Assembly: GCA_046530735.1 (NCBI GenBank)
Contig: JBHEQV010000002.1
Location: 1-64,000, forward strand
DNA length: 64,000 bases
Source of the DNA: Arsenophonus sp046530735
GTDB lineage: Bacteria > Pseudomonadota > Gammaproteobacteria > Enterobacterales > Enterobacteriaceae
Reading direction: 5' to 3'
Shown: positions 22,774 to 32,783 of the stretch, piece by piece
Numbering within the stretch: the first letter of the stretch is position 1
Layout of the letters: every line of letters starts with the position of its first letter
Made by a program: the position numbers and the translations under genes
The notes under the pieces: model-generated
Database searches by the model: none
What the model was told of the DNA's origin: nothing
Seen by the model: the letters and a program-made list of their open reading frames with translations, nothing else

Positions 22774-22893
22774 TATCTGGCGGCAATAGCGCGGTGGTCC
22801 CACCTGATACCATGCCGAACTCAGAAGTGAAATGCCGTAGCGCCGATGGTAGTGTGGGGTTTCCCCATGTGAGAGTAGGGAGCTGCCAGATTT
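22774..22893 (+). rRNA. rrf: 5S ribosomal RNA
   Basis: The 120-base sequence matches E. coli 5S: CTGGCGGC, GCGCGGTGGTCCCACCTGA, CCATGCCGAACTCAGAAGTG and GAGAGTAGGGA-CTGCCAG. It lies about 185 bases after 23S and directly before a terminator. It looks functional. Confidence 0.96.
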
Positions 22894-22903
22894 TAATTAT
22901 ATT

Positions 22904-22933
22904 AAAAACCACCAAAAAGGTGGTTTTTTTTGA
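22904..22933 (+). terminator. Rho-independent terminator of the rRNA operon
   Basis: AAAAACCACC and GGTGGTTTTT flank an AAAAA loop, and the stem runs into eight Ts. It lies 10 bases after 5S. Confidence 0.9.
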
Positions 22934-23069
22934 GTTTTATTGTTTAAGTTTACAACTATTTTCTATATATCTACTTTTATTAGTAGATATATAGTCCTGA
23001 GTCTATTATATAGACCTTGTCGCACAACTATATTTCTATAAATATAGCTATTGAGAGATATAGCTAAGG

Positions 23070-24230
23070 AGAATATCATTTATGATGATGGTCTCTTTTT
23101 TCAAACAAATTCCAATACATAAAATAAAAGGTATTTTCATGCAAGAAATAATCTATGTCTACTTTGGATAAGTGCTAAAGTATATCTAAATTTACTTTCT
23201 TTAAAAGACAAAAACAAAACAATATTTTGATGATTGCCTATATTTCTAAAGGTTATTGATAGAAATATATATACTGCATGAAAGATTTTGTTACAGAAAT
23301 TGCCATAATAACAAACAGTCATAAAGATCAAAGAAACTATTTCCTAATTACAAAGGAAAATAAATTATATCTTATTAGTTGTGTTCAGTAACATAATATC
23401 AAATTATATCGACAATGCATTGAAGCAGGTAATTCCACTTTATCCTGCTTATATTTTCATAGTGAACATGTTTATCTAGTGAGGATATTTATTAGAATTA
23501 TAGCTATGATTTCGTTGAAAAATCCCTCATCAGAGAAAAATATTTAACAATCTTTCTGTAATAAGTTTGCTTCTGAAACTGCATTAGAAGGATAAATAGT
23601 TTAGTGATCTTCGATGTACTTGAATAGCTTAAATTCATGGAAGTTAGAAAAACAAATAAACATTGATTTAAAATCACAATTTAGATGGCGGCACTGCTTT
23701 TCTTTCTTCAACTGCGATAGTCAATATAAGTGCACTAAGTATTATTATTGAAGTCGATAAAATATTTTTTCTGAATCCTTAAAAGGATTCGTTATTTTTC
23801 ACATAATAAAATTAGAAAAAGGAGAGGTAGAGTAGGAAATAAAAGACAAAGAAGAAATCGCAGTATTAATGACCTTAGATCGACAAAGATTATATGAGCG
23901 ATAAGATCTTAAAGAGTTTAATGCAGAGTATGTTAGTTATTTTCTTGAGCTAATTATAGATAAAAGTTCATCTTTTATTTGGATGGAGTTAAATGCTAGA
24001 AAATCTTTACTAGAGAAGATGAAATTAGTCACCATTGTCTAATAAGACAAGATAAGAGAGTTATTGGCAAAAAAATTCTATATATATAAACATATGAATA
24101 GTTATGTCAGTCAACTAAAAGGTTGACTAAGTAGATTTCCATGGTATATGATTGTTTTATTACTGAAAAATAAAATCTGGATTGCTATTTAGACAGGAAC
24201 AGGACAGGAATTTTTGTAAAATTAGGTAAT
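23070..24230 (+). mobile_element. Decayed IS1595/ISXO2-like element, copy 1
   Basis: This is the best-preserved copy of the family. In one frame it reads EFNAEYVSYFLELIIDKSS and KMKLVTIV, and after a stop IRELLAKKFYIYKHMNSYV followed by QLKG-LSRFPW. This resembles the C-terminal end of IS1595-type transposases, where a small RFHG-type motif follows a run of aromatic residues. Upstream, broken frames hold remnants resembling a zinc-finger-like CPYC-HSEHVI motif, clearer in the copy near 31860. The 5' part is shared with 56770-57100. Stops are frequent. Confidence 0.6.
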
Positions 24231-24239
24231 AAGACCTAA

Positions 24240-24750
24240 TTTCAAAGTATGAAGCATTTAAAAGCTATAACTTTAATTATCTGCATGTAATATAAAATAT
24301 CTTCCGTGAATGCTAAATTAAACTTGATAACCTTATCTTTTTATAAGTATAGATTGAGAGCCACTTTATGAATTTTATCTATTTCAAAAGGATAAGACTG
24401 TGCCCAATATTTGACTCTTCTTATGTGATCTTAATCGAAGATCTTTTATAACTGCCTGATGAAAAAGAATTTATAGTCCGCTTTTTGATTTGCAAAAAGA
24501 TTCAATCATCAGAAAATAGGAATTTAACTGTTTGTGTACGGAGCTTGGTATGCAAAACCGACTTATCTCGTTTAGGTATTCTAAAAATGAATAGAATGGT
24601 TGAGTAATTTAATTGCGTAATAGTTAGATGAAAAATCATCATTTTATTCTTCTAAAGAGTTTGAGATCACTTTGAATTAATATATGTAGCTGTACAATCA
24701 GGAATTAGATAAATTAGTATTGGGTAGCAAACTTTAGTTATTAGAAAATC
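24240..24750 (+). mobile_element. Decayed IS481-like element, left part of a split copy
   Basis: DNA from AAGCATTTAAAAGCTATAAC follows the same track as the IS481-like relics at 36200 and 63180, whose frames read KYKAFRSYDFDY and NGMVKRFN. The match continues through the region coding the transposase core to TTGGGTAGCAAACT at about 24745, then breaks off and resumes near 26125. Confidence 0.6.
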
Positions 24751-26122
24751 TGGCGAAGTTGATACGATACGGTATCCGCTCTGAATGTTTCAAAAATCTG
24801 TTCTTCATCTTTAAATTAAATGTTGTTTATATGGTTAAAAGGGCTTAATAATATTACACAGTTCCACTTTTTAAGCAGACGGTAGCAGATTAAATATCAT
24901 AAAAGGATTATTTTCTTAGAATCATACTTCTTTATGCATCTCCTTAATAGGCCTTACTCACTGTTGCAAAAATCAATTAAATCGAATTTCATCGTTCTTA
25001 TTTGAAGCCTAGTACACTGACAGGAAGCCATAGGATTCTAGTCGTTTTTCTTGATCTTTCTTCATAATTCTCATCATTAGATAAGAGTTTGAAAACTTTA
25101 CAAATAAAATATCAAGAGCTTTATTAGCGGGCATCACGGATCTCTGATAGTATAATTCCATAAGCTCAGCTTAACTTTTAGTGCTGCATGCTTTTAGAGA
25201 GTAAAGCCAACAATGAGCTATTTTATATAGCCAATAGGGGTTCTTTCTGTATATCCAGAAAGAATATTTTTCCATTGAATCCTAAAACTAAGGGCACACT
25301 ACCTTCGTAGGAAGGTAGGAAGATCTGATTAAGTCATCTGCTTGTTATGTCATTTAGAAATTCAGGAAAGTTAGTTTCTGACTTTCGATAAGCATCTTTG
25401 ATCATAACTGTCTGTTTATTTTCATATGCAGCGCAGCAGATAATAATGAGCAGAGAAAGGTGATCAGCTTGCCTGAAAGGAGATTATATGCCATCGACCA
25501 AAAATAAACGTTAGGCATACCGCTAAATCATGCAGGTATTGCTATTGCCTATTCTTTTCAAGACATAGCTGTTCAGTCTCCTAATAATAATAGAGAGATC
25601 ATGTTATTATTTAATAATAACCTGTCAATCCTTCAAGAGTTTCGTGAAAATCATAGATGGAAATACCTCACAGGTATAGCCATACTAGTAGCTTTCAACA
25701 TTTTTGTATGTTTCATTAAGTTAGTAGGAAGTAGCCTTAGAAGTATATTCCGTTTCTACTAACTATCTAATTGATTTTAGAACTTTAATCTTAATAGTAC
25801 TATATACTTTGTATAGCTCTCTGTAGTAAACAATTGTTATAGAGGACAAAATAATATTTGTTCGTCAAGATGAGTTTAGCATCTATTATTGTAGCATATT
25901 TTTGAACTCAGTTTTAACATCACTACTATCAGCTATTCTGCACACAATTACGAATGAGAGTTCATACAAAGGATTAGAGGTAATATTTGGTTTCGCAGAT
26001 AACTACTATTGTAGACTTTCATAGCATATTATCTATATATTGTTAATATTATATATTAAATCAATCAGATGCTACATTAGCATCTCTAAAACACCATAAC
26101 ACTAGAAATGAGAATAACTCAA
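24750..26122 (-). mobile_element. Decayed IS256-like element inserted in an IS481-like relic
   Basis: Minus-strand copy of the IS256-like family. Blocks shared with 440-1780 and 51240-52605 include CGGTAGCAG-TTAAAT near 24883, a GGAAGCCATAGGATTC block near 25023, TATTAGCGG near 25125 and the TGAATGAGAGTTCATAC-type block near 25950. It sits between two parts of one IS481-like copy, so it jumped in after that element was already there. Confidence 0.6.
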
Positions 26123-26210
26123 TAAAACACTATTGCAGTTTATAAAAATTAGTTCAAAGTTAAACTTGAATTATTCAAAAAAATCCCCCTATCTTTAGGG
26201 ATATAATAAC
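26122..26210 (+). mobile_element. Right end of the split IS481-like element
   Basis: CAGTTTATAAAAATTAGTTC, with AAAGTTAAACTTGAATTATTC after it, matches the terminal blocks at 36730-36790 and 63700-63750. The last part, CCCCCTATCTTTAGGGATAT, corresponds to the terminal inverted repeat region of the other copies. It ends about 25 bases before murB. Confidence 0.6.
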
Positions 26211-26234
26211 TATATATGAATCGAGTTTTAATAT

Positions 26235-27275
26235 ATGCATTTTAATAATCATAGTGAATTAAAAAATTATAATACTTTTAGTCTTTCAGCTAAGGCAAAA
26301 GAAATATATTCAGCTTCCTCAATAGAAGAATTGCTTATCTTATGGAAGAATGCACGACTTAAAGGGTGGCCTGTTTTATTGTTGGGCGGTGGAAGTAATG
26401 TTCTATTTATTAGTGATTTTGATGGTTTAGTTATTTTAAATCGAATTACGGCTTTAAAGATAACTGAATCATCTCAAGAATGGTTTATTCATGTTGGCGC
26501 AGGAAATAATTGGCATCAATTAGTTGAAGTACTTATAAGAAATGGTATCTATGGATTAGAAAATATGGCGTTAATTCCAGGATCTGTAGGAGCAGCTCCT
26601 GTGCAGAATATCGGTGCTTATGGCATGGAGTTTAAAGACATATGTGATTATGTTGATATTGTTAATTTGAATAATGGTAAACAATATTGTTTAGATGTCC
26701 CTGCATGTAAATTTGGTTATAGAGATAGTATCTTTAAGCATAAATATCGTGAAAATTTTGCTGTTGTTTCAGTTGGTTTGAAACTTAACAAACTATGGAA
26801 ACCCATATTAACATATATTGGTTTAACATCTTTAGTATCACAAACAGTAACAGCAGAAACTATCTTTGATATAGTTTGTAAAATTCGACAAAGTAAATTA
26901 CCTAATCCATTTTTAATAGGAAACGCAGGTAGTTTTTTTAAAAATCCTATTATTTCTAATATAGCCGCAAATAAAATAAAGGCTAGTTATTCTTTATGTC
27001 CGGAGTATTCTCAGATTGATGGTACAGTAAAGCTTTCTGCCGGATGGCTAATTGATCAATGTGATCTGAAGGGTTATCAATATGGTGGTGCTGCGGTACA
27101 TATGGAGCAAGCGTTGGTTTTAATTAATAAAAATAATGCGACCGGAGAAGATATTGTATATTTAGCCCGTTATATCCGAAAAAAAGTTATAGAGAAATTT
27201 TCTATTAAATTAGAACCTGAAGTGCGTTTTATTGGTAAATATGGTGAAGTAAATGCTATGGATACTATTTCATGA
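26235..27275 (+). CDS. murB: UDP-N-acetylenolpyruvoylglucosamine reductase
   Basis: MurB reduces enolpyruvyl-UDP-GlcNAc to UDP-MurNAc with NADPH and FAD in the cytoplasm, the second committed step of peptidoglycan synthesis. The 346-residue protein (E. coli 342) shows the FAD-binding LGGGSNVLF (50-58), Arg163 in FGYRDS, the proton-donor serine in GNAGSFFKNP (Ser233) and the glutamate in LEPEVRF (Glu329). Its stop overlaps the birA start as ATGA. The usual ribosome binding site is weak, and an element fossil ends just upstream, so the promoter is unclear. The murB-birA-coaA order is that of E. coli. Confidence 0.96.
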   Translation: MHFNNHSELKNYNTFSLSAKAKEIYSASSIEELLILWKNARLKGWPVLLLGGGSNVLFISDFDGLVILNRITALKITESSQEWFIHVGAGNNWHQLVEVLIRNGIYGLENMALIPGSVGAAPVQNIGAYGMEFKDICDYVDIVNLNNGKQYCLDVPACKFGYRDSIFKHKYRENFAVVSVGLKLNKLWKPILTYIGLTSLVSQTVTAETIFDIVCKIRQSKLPNPFLIGNAGSFFKNPIISNIAANKIKASYSLCPEYSQIDGTVKLSAGWLIDQCDLKGYQYGGAAVHMEQALVLINKNNATGEDIVYLARYIRKKVIEKFSIKLEPEVRFIGKYGEVNAMDTIS

Positions 27276-28237
27276 AAGAAATAACTTTTCCTTTAAAACT
27301 TATTAAAATACTTTCTGATGGTAGAATACATTCAGGCGAACAGTTAGGTGAATTACTTGGCATGACGAGAGTGGGTATTAATAAACATATTAATACCCTA
27401 TATAAATGGGGTATTGAGGTTAATGTTATTGCTAATAATGGCTATCAACTTACTAAAAAAATAGATTTGTTAGACTACGAAAAAATTTATGGTTTAGTAA
27501 GATGCGGAAATATAATTATAAAACCAGTTATTAATTCTACTAATCAATACTTGCTTGAACGTATTGATCAATTAAATTTAGGTGATGCTTGTATTGCTGA
27601 ATATCAAACAGCTGGCAGAGGGAGATGTGGTAGATATTGGGCTTCTCCTTTTGGTTGTAATCTTTATTTATCATTATACTGGTATTTATATCAAGGCGGC
27701 CCTGCTGCTGTCATGAAGCTAAGTTTAGTCTCTGGTATTGTGATAGCAGAGACTCTTAATAAACTGAACGGTAGTAATATAAAAGTTAAATGGCCTAATG
27801 ATCTTTATCTTAATGAAAAAAAACTTGCTGGTATTTTAATTGAAATGATAGGTAAAACTGCTGATTCAGCGCATATTGTAATTGGTCTTGGACTTAATAT
27901 TGCAATGAGTTGTAATTATGAAATAAATATAAATCAAGGATGGATTAATCTTCAGGATGCTGGTATTCAAATAGAAAGAAATGTGATAGCTGGTCAAATT
28001 ATTTTAACATTGCGTCATGAATTAGTGCAATTTGAGAAATATGGTTTTGTTCCTTTTATTAAACGTTGGCATGTGTTGGATAATTTTTTATTTAAAAAAG
28101 TAAAATTACATATTGGTGACCACCTTGAGGTTGGTATCGTGAAAGGTATTAATGAACACGGTGCAATTTTACTAGAACAAAATGGTAAAATTGTTTCTTA
28201 TATAAGTGGTGAAATTTCATTACTGCCACATAATTAA
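27272..28237 (+). CDS. birA: Biotin-protein ligase / biotin operon repressor
   Basis: BirA attaches biotin to the carboxyl carrier protein AccB and in E. coli represses the bio operon. The 321-residue protein keeps all domains: an N-terminal winged helix (SGEQLGELLGMTRVGINKHI, about 22-41), the catalytic core with the biotinyl-AMP loop AGRGRCGR (E. coli GRGRRG, so one Arg is Cys), KWPNDLY, and the C-terminal SH3-like domain. The DNA-binding domain is retained although no clear BioO was found at the bio promoter. It overlaps murB by 4 bases. Confidence 0.95.
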   Translation: MKEITFPLKLIKILSDGRIHSGEQLGELLGMTRVGINKHINTLYKWGIEVNVIANNGYQLTKKIDLLDYEKIYGLVRCGNIIIKPVINSTNQYLLERIDQLNLGDACIAEYQTAGRGRCGRYWASPFGCNLYLSLYWYLYQGGPAAVMKLSLVSGIVIAETLNKLNGSNIKVKWPNDLYLNEKKLAGILIEMIGKTADSAHIVIGLGLNIAMSCNYEININQGWINLQDAGIQIERNVIAGQIILTLRHELVQFEKYGFVPFIKRWHVLDNFLFKKVKLHIGDHLEVGIVKGINEHGAILLEQNGKIVSYISGEISLLPHN

Positions 28238-28279
28238 GAATACTTGAGTTAAAGCTAATCAATAATTTAATATTTAAAA

Positions 28280-29233
28280 TTATTTTCTTAATTTAATATT
28301 TGTAATTGAATGATTAGAGCCTTTAGTCATAATCAAGTTGACTCTTTCTTTGGTTGGTATTATATTCTCTTTTAAATTAATTTTATTAATTTCTTCCCAT
28401 ATTGTTTTAGCCGTATTAATTGCTTCTTTTTTATTTAATTTAGAATAATGATAAAAATATGTGTTAGGATCAGAGAAATGGCCTTGGCAGAGTTTCAAAA
28501 ATCGACTAATATACCATTTTTTTAATAAATTTTCTGTGGCATCAACATAAATAGAGAAATCGATAAAATCAGATACGAAAACATGATATTGAACATCTGG
28601 ATAATCCATTCTATTTTGAAAAATATTTAATCCTTCTAAAATAAGAATATCAGGTTCTTTAATTACTTGCTTTTTATCAGGAACAATATCATAAATGATA
28701 TGAGAGTATACCGGAGCAGTAACATTTTTAACTCCTGATTTTATGTCAGAAATAAATTTTACTAAACTATGCATATCATAGGATTGTGGAAATCCTTTTT
28801 TCTTCATAATTCCACGTTTGTTTAAAATATTATTTGGGTATAAGAAACCATCTGTTGCAATAAGATCAACTTTACGATGCTCAGGCCACCGACTTAATAA
28901 AGTTTGTAATAGGCGAGCTGTTGTGCTTTTACCAACAGCAACACTACCTGCAATGCCAATAACATAAGGTACTTTATTACCATTAGTGCATAAAAACTGT
29001 TCTAAAACGGTTTGCCTAAGTAAATTTGAACTGATATAAAAATTAAGCAGCCGTGAAATAGGAAGATAAATTTTATTTACTTCATCCATTGAAATTTCAT
29101 CATTAATACCTTTCAGTTTTAGCAGTTCTTTATCCGTTAGTAGCTCTAGTGGAACAGAGCCACGTAATGTTTCCCAATGTTCACGGTCAAATTCTAAATA
29201 AGGTGTTATTAAAAAATTTTGTTGTTGTTTCAT
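28280..29233 (-). CDS. coaA: Pantothenate kinase, type I
   Basis: CoaA phosphorylates pantothenate, the first and regulated step of coenzyme A synthesis. The 317-residue protein (E. coli 316) has the P-loop GSVAVGKST (96-104), the ATDGFLYPN segment and SYDMHSLVKF near 155. It ends in LRK like E. coli CoaA. It converges on birA (42 bases between stops), as in E. coli. The gene is intact. Confidence 0.96.
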   Translation of the reverse strand: MKQQQNFLITPYLEFDREHWETLRGSVPLELLTDKELLKLKGINDEISMDEVNKIYLPISRLLNFYISSNLLRQTVLEQFLCTNGNKVPYVIGIAGSVAVGKSTTARLLQTLLSRWPEHRKVDLIATDGFLYPNNILNKRGIMKKKGFPQSYDMHSLVKFISDIKSGVKNVTAPVYSHIIYDIVPDKKQVIKEPDILILEGLNIFQNRMDYPDVQYHVFVSDFIDFSIYVDATENLLKKWYISRFLKLCQGHFSDPNTYFYHYSKLNKKEAINTAKTIWEEINKINLKENIIPTKERVNLIMTKGSNHSITNIKLRK

Positions 29234-29429
29234 AAGTCAATATTTACCTGTGTACAGGTTGCAATAATTATTCATAACTAATAAAATAGATTTCATAATA
29301 ACGATTCATAGCTTTAAAAGTAAAATTTTTGTAATTTTGTAATTAATAAATAATTGATCACAAATTATCCGTTTTTTAGAAAAAATAATATTGTTTTATT
29401 AATAAAAACTTTTTATTACTTGTTTTGAT

Positions 29430-30350
29430 TAGGGTCATTATACAAACTTTCGTTGTACAGCTTTATTCATGTCAAGATGGCATTGAGGGTATATTAGACA
29501 AAATTACAATAAGAATGAGCTTCCATTATCATATAATGAGTTATGCTTATTTTTGTGTATGTAGTTTCGAAGATGCTGGCAGGTGTATCCTGTTGATTGG
29601 TTTCATGGATAATTTTAGCAACAGAGAGATGACATGCCATGAAATTTACCCTAGGTAAATATCCATGAAATCAGATATTACCGTAATATTTTTAATAAAC
29701 TAATTCGTAATGCTGACAGCCAGCTGATAGTACTGCTGTTGAGAGAAATGATCTAATCTATGCTGAAACAACATACTTAATTTATGCCTTGTCAGGGTGT
29801 AGACATTCCGCCGACTATAACAATTATTTGTCACATAAAACTATACAGGTTGTATTATCAATATTGAGATTAAAGTCCTGAAGATTATGTAATTGTAGAA
29901 GTAACGAAATATGATTACAGTTCGTTTCTGTATTGTCTGAAGCATGAAAAAATTGGCAAAGAGTTGCTCTTCCTCATGCCTATACCTATTAGGCATATTC
30001 CCGGTGATTTCACGAAGTTCTAAGGAGGAGCTTTTTAGTGAAAAGCTCATGGTTTCTTTGCTAAAGGCATCAGCAGACTAAAAGAGCAATAGCTTAAATA
30101 GTACAAGCAAATATGGTACTTGCGTAATTTACGTGACATCCGTTACGTTTAATTCTATTTTGATGTTATAATAAGCTATCCTATAAGGCAATAGTGGATA
30201 GCTTTTTACCTGTTGTTCATTATCGGCGCACTGCGCATGAATATGAGGAGCTTTATTGAAGTGAAGATGATTATCGAGAGCAAAAAGTGAATTGTGCTGA
30301 ACTTCCCACAATACACTTTTAGCGTTTCTGTTTAACTGTATCTCCTAGAT
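29430..30350 (+). mobile_element. Decayed IS256-like element, 5' part
   Basis: Plus-strand DNA matches the reverse of 52000-52605: TCATGGATAATTTTAGCAAC then AGAGAGAT, the ATATTGAGATTAAAGT block, and a pair of frames giving FASVLSEECKN-type pieces like the 60-codon open stretch of copy 1 (VLSEVCKNDEELLLWL). The transposase N-terminal half is represented; the C-terminal half is replaced by the family B repeat. Confidence 0.6.
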
Positions 30351-31180
30351 TTATTATGGTAGATGTGGGTTTGCCCTTTTTTTTGATGGTCAGGTAATTA
30401 AATCGATCTTTAAACAGCAGTAGTAGTGCTAAACACCTCTATGCCAAAAGAGGTGAAGATAATCATTTATATGACAGATAGACTGGTCAATAACTTGACG
30501 CTTTCGCTATGTTTTTTAAGAAATTATTCCAGGCATTATTAATAATGGAAAGTAGTTTAGTTTGGAGTTATATTTTGGTAAATTACTTTCTGTGTATCTT
30601 GCCAGAGAAATAGAAATTATCATTCTGTCCGTATTTCCTCAGGTCTATATGCCTAGTTATTTTTGTGTTTTTCCAATAGAAAAAAGAACGGGATTAGCCC
30701 TATTTCCTTATAGGTGATAAGGTTATCGACAAGCATACTTTCAATTATTCCCTCTCAATGTAGTTGTATTCAGTATTATTTACTGGACATGTCCATGTTG
30801 GACCTATTGGCTTTATCTTGCTTTTGCTTGGAGCGCATCTTTGCTTAAAACCTTGTATAATCGTGATATAAAAGGATAATACTTGCGTGTCGAAAAAAAT
30901 TGAATGCCAAATCAGACGTATTGCTATATCCCATTTCTGGATATCATAAAAAATTCAGTCGTCTGTTATTATTAATTTTAGAAAAGAGATCATAAAATAT
31001 TTTAAATAATCAGGTAGAAAGTAACACATGGAGTTGTCTGTTGTTTTTCTAATTTACCCTGGTTACCATTTTTAGGATATTTATTACCAGAATCTGACTG
31101 AATTCCTAAAAAATTAACATATTGCAGAATATAAAACACTACTAAGATCATGAACATCTACGAAGTAATATACCTGCCTC
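30350..31180 (-). repeat. Decayed repeat, unidentified family B, copy 3
   Basis: The reverse strand is collinear with 10960-11200 and 59840-60030: ACTACATTGAGAGGGAATAA, CTATAAGGAAATAGGGC and ATTGGAAAAACACAAAAATA correspond to blocks in the other copies. Only the central part of the family is represented. No protein family is recognised. Confidence 0.5.
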
Positions 31181-31204
31181 TCTAATGCCGTATAGAATGC
31201 TACA

Positions 31205-32080
31205 TTCATATTTAAAATATGAGATTTATTATCAATAAATCTCTGGTTATACAACATTATTAGGTGATAACAGTTAATTTTTTATGCTTCCTGGCAAAAT
31301 TTTTGTACCATTTTAGCTACATCAAAGCAAAGTATGAACTCTTTATCGATGATCATATTAATAAAATATCGTAATACACTCTACATTAAACTCTTCAAGA
31401 TCTTATAGATTATAATGACCTCATATTGATCAGCTAGAGCAATTAATACTCCGCAATTTATTCTTTTCTTTATATCTTCCCGAGTTTTCTAGTTTTTCCT
31501 TATCTGTGATATAATGTTTCTCTTTAAAATAGTTCAGAAAAAATATTTCGTCAACTAAAACAAATACCACTTAGGCGCTTATATTTTCTGTCCACCGTTA
31601 AAGTAAAAAAGCAATGATATTATCTAAACACTGTTTTAAAATTAATCTTTATTTATTTTACTAGCTCTCTAAAATTAAGATATTAAGATACATCGCAGAT
31701 AACTAAATAATTTATCCTTGTGATGTAGTTTCGCCAGTAGACTTCAGTAAAATTGTTAAATATTTCTTACAATCAGGATTTGTAACAATATCACTAACTA
31801 TAATGAATATGTTCTAAGCGAATAACATGTTCACTGTGACAATATAGGCAGGATAAAGTGGAATAAATTGCTCAATGTGGATGAATTAACATCATATAAA
31901 ATATTATCATCTAGTCCAACTTAATGAGATGCAGGTTTATCTTGATATGGAGTAATGAGAGAATTTCTTTAATTTGTATGACTATTTTCTTTTTCATGGT
32001 AACGTTTGTAACGATAATTTTTATAAAGTATAATGGATTTATATCAATAATATTTCTAAACCTAATCGTATTTTTAAGTA
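31205..32080 (-). mobile_element. Decayed IS1595/ISXO2-like element, copy 3
   Basis: Matches 35150-35960 and 52700-53480 block by block: ATCAATAAATCTCTGGTTAT, TTTATCGATGATCAT, ATATAGGCAGGATAAAGTGG, and the end GTAATGAGAG...CATGGTAACG...AAAGTATAATGGATTTATAT. On the reverse strand one segment reads CPYCHSEHVIR, a zinc-finger-like motif typical of the N terminus of IS1595-type transposases, in a broken frame. Confidence 0.65.
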
Positions 32081-32168
32081 TTTTTTTAAAAAAAAAGAAG
32101 GAAAAATGTTAAATTGAAGATTTTTATAAGTAAAAAAAATAAAAATAAATAAAAATTTTAATTTCTTC

Positions 32169-32197
32169 TTGCAACATACTCGTTCTCTACCTAAAAT
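32169..32197 (+). promoter_or_regulatory. Promoter of the tRNA-tuf operon
   Basis: TTGCAA (32169-32174), a 17-base spacer and TAAAAT (32192-32197) lie about 19 bases before the first tRNA. Confidence 0.65.
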
Positions 32198-32215
32198 TCG
32201 TAATATCTGTCTGAT

Positions 32216-32291
32216 GCCGGCATAGCTCAGTTGGCAGAGCAACTGACTTGTAATCAGTATGTCCCGAGTTCGATTCTTGGTGCCGGCACCA
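32216..32291 (+). tRNA. thrU: tRNA-Thr (anticodon TGT)
   Basis: A 76-base cloverleaf with acceptor GCCGGCA/TGCCGGC, D-arm TAGCTCAGTTGGCAGAGCA, anticodon loop CTTGTAA and encoded CCA. It is the first of four tRNAs in the thrU-tyrU-glyT-thrT-tufB order of E. coli. Confidence 0.97.
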
Positions 32292-32317
32292 TTAAAAATT
32301 TGTATAATAAATAAAAT

Positions 32318-32402
<85 letters not shown>

Positions 32403-32500
32403 TAAGTTTAATCTTAAGTGTTCAGATTAAGATGTACCTTAATACAAAATACTTAAGATAAAATTTTCAGCTGATTAAAGTCAGGTAGCCGAGGTTTATT

Positions 32501-32576
32501 GCGGACATCGTATAATGGTTTATTACCTCAGCCTTCCAAGCTGATGATACGGGTTCGATTCCCGCTGTCCGCTCCA
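32501..32576 (+). tRNA. glyT: tRNA-Gly (anticodon TCC)
   Basis: A 76-base cloverleaf with acceptor GCGGACA/TGTCCGC, anticodon loop CTTCCAA, T-arm GGGTTCGATTCCC and encoded CCA. Confidence 0.97.
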
Positions 32577-32582
32577 AGATGT

Positions 32583-32658
32583 GCTGATATAGCTCAGTTG
32601 GTAGAGCACACCCTTGGTAAGGGTGTGGTCGGCAGTTCAAGTCTGCCTATCAGCACCA
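32583..32658 (+). tRNA. thrT: tRNA-Thr (anticodon GGT)
   Basis: A 76-base cloverleaf with acceptor GCTGATA/TATCAGC, anticodon loop TTGGTAA and encoded CCA. It lies 6 bases after tRNA-Gly and 125 bases before tuf, in the E. coli operon order. Confidence 0.97.
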
Positions 32659-32783
32659 CTCCTAGAATGTATTCTTAATTGTTCCCTGATTTTTCCTGCG
32701 GAAAAATAAGAAACGAGTATATGATTTTCACTGATTGGTTAATGGGTGAAACCACCGATTCCGTATCTTAGAGGGATAATATA

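Noticed and set aside
29425..29658. A 77-codon frame reading MIRVIIQTFVVQLYSCQDG
   Set aside because: It falls at the start of an IS256-like relic and does not follow the transposase frame; chance opening.
31924..32112. A hydrophobic 62-codon frame resembling a small membrane protein
   Set aside because: It overlaps the end of an IS1595-like relic and is explained by A/T-rich sequence giving Phe/Ile codons.
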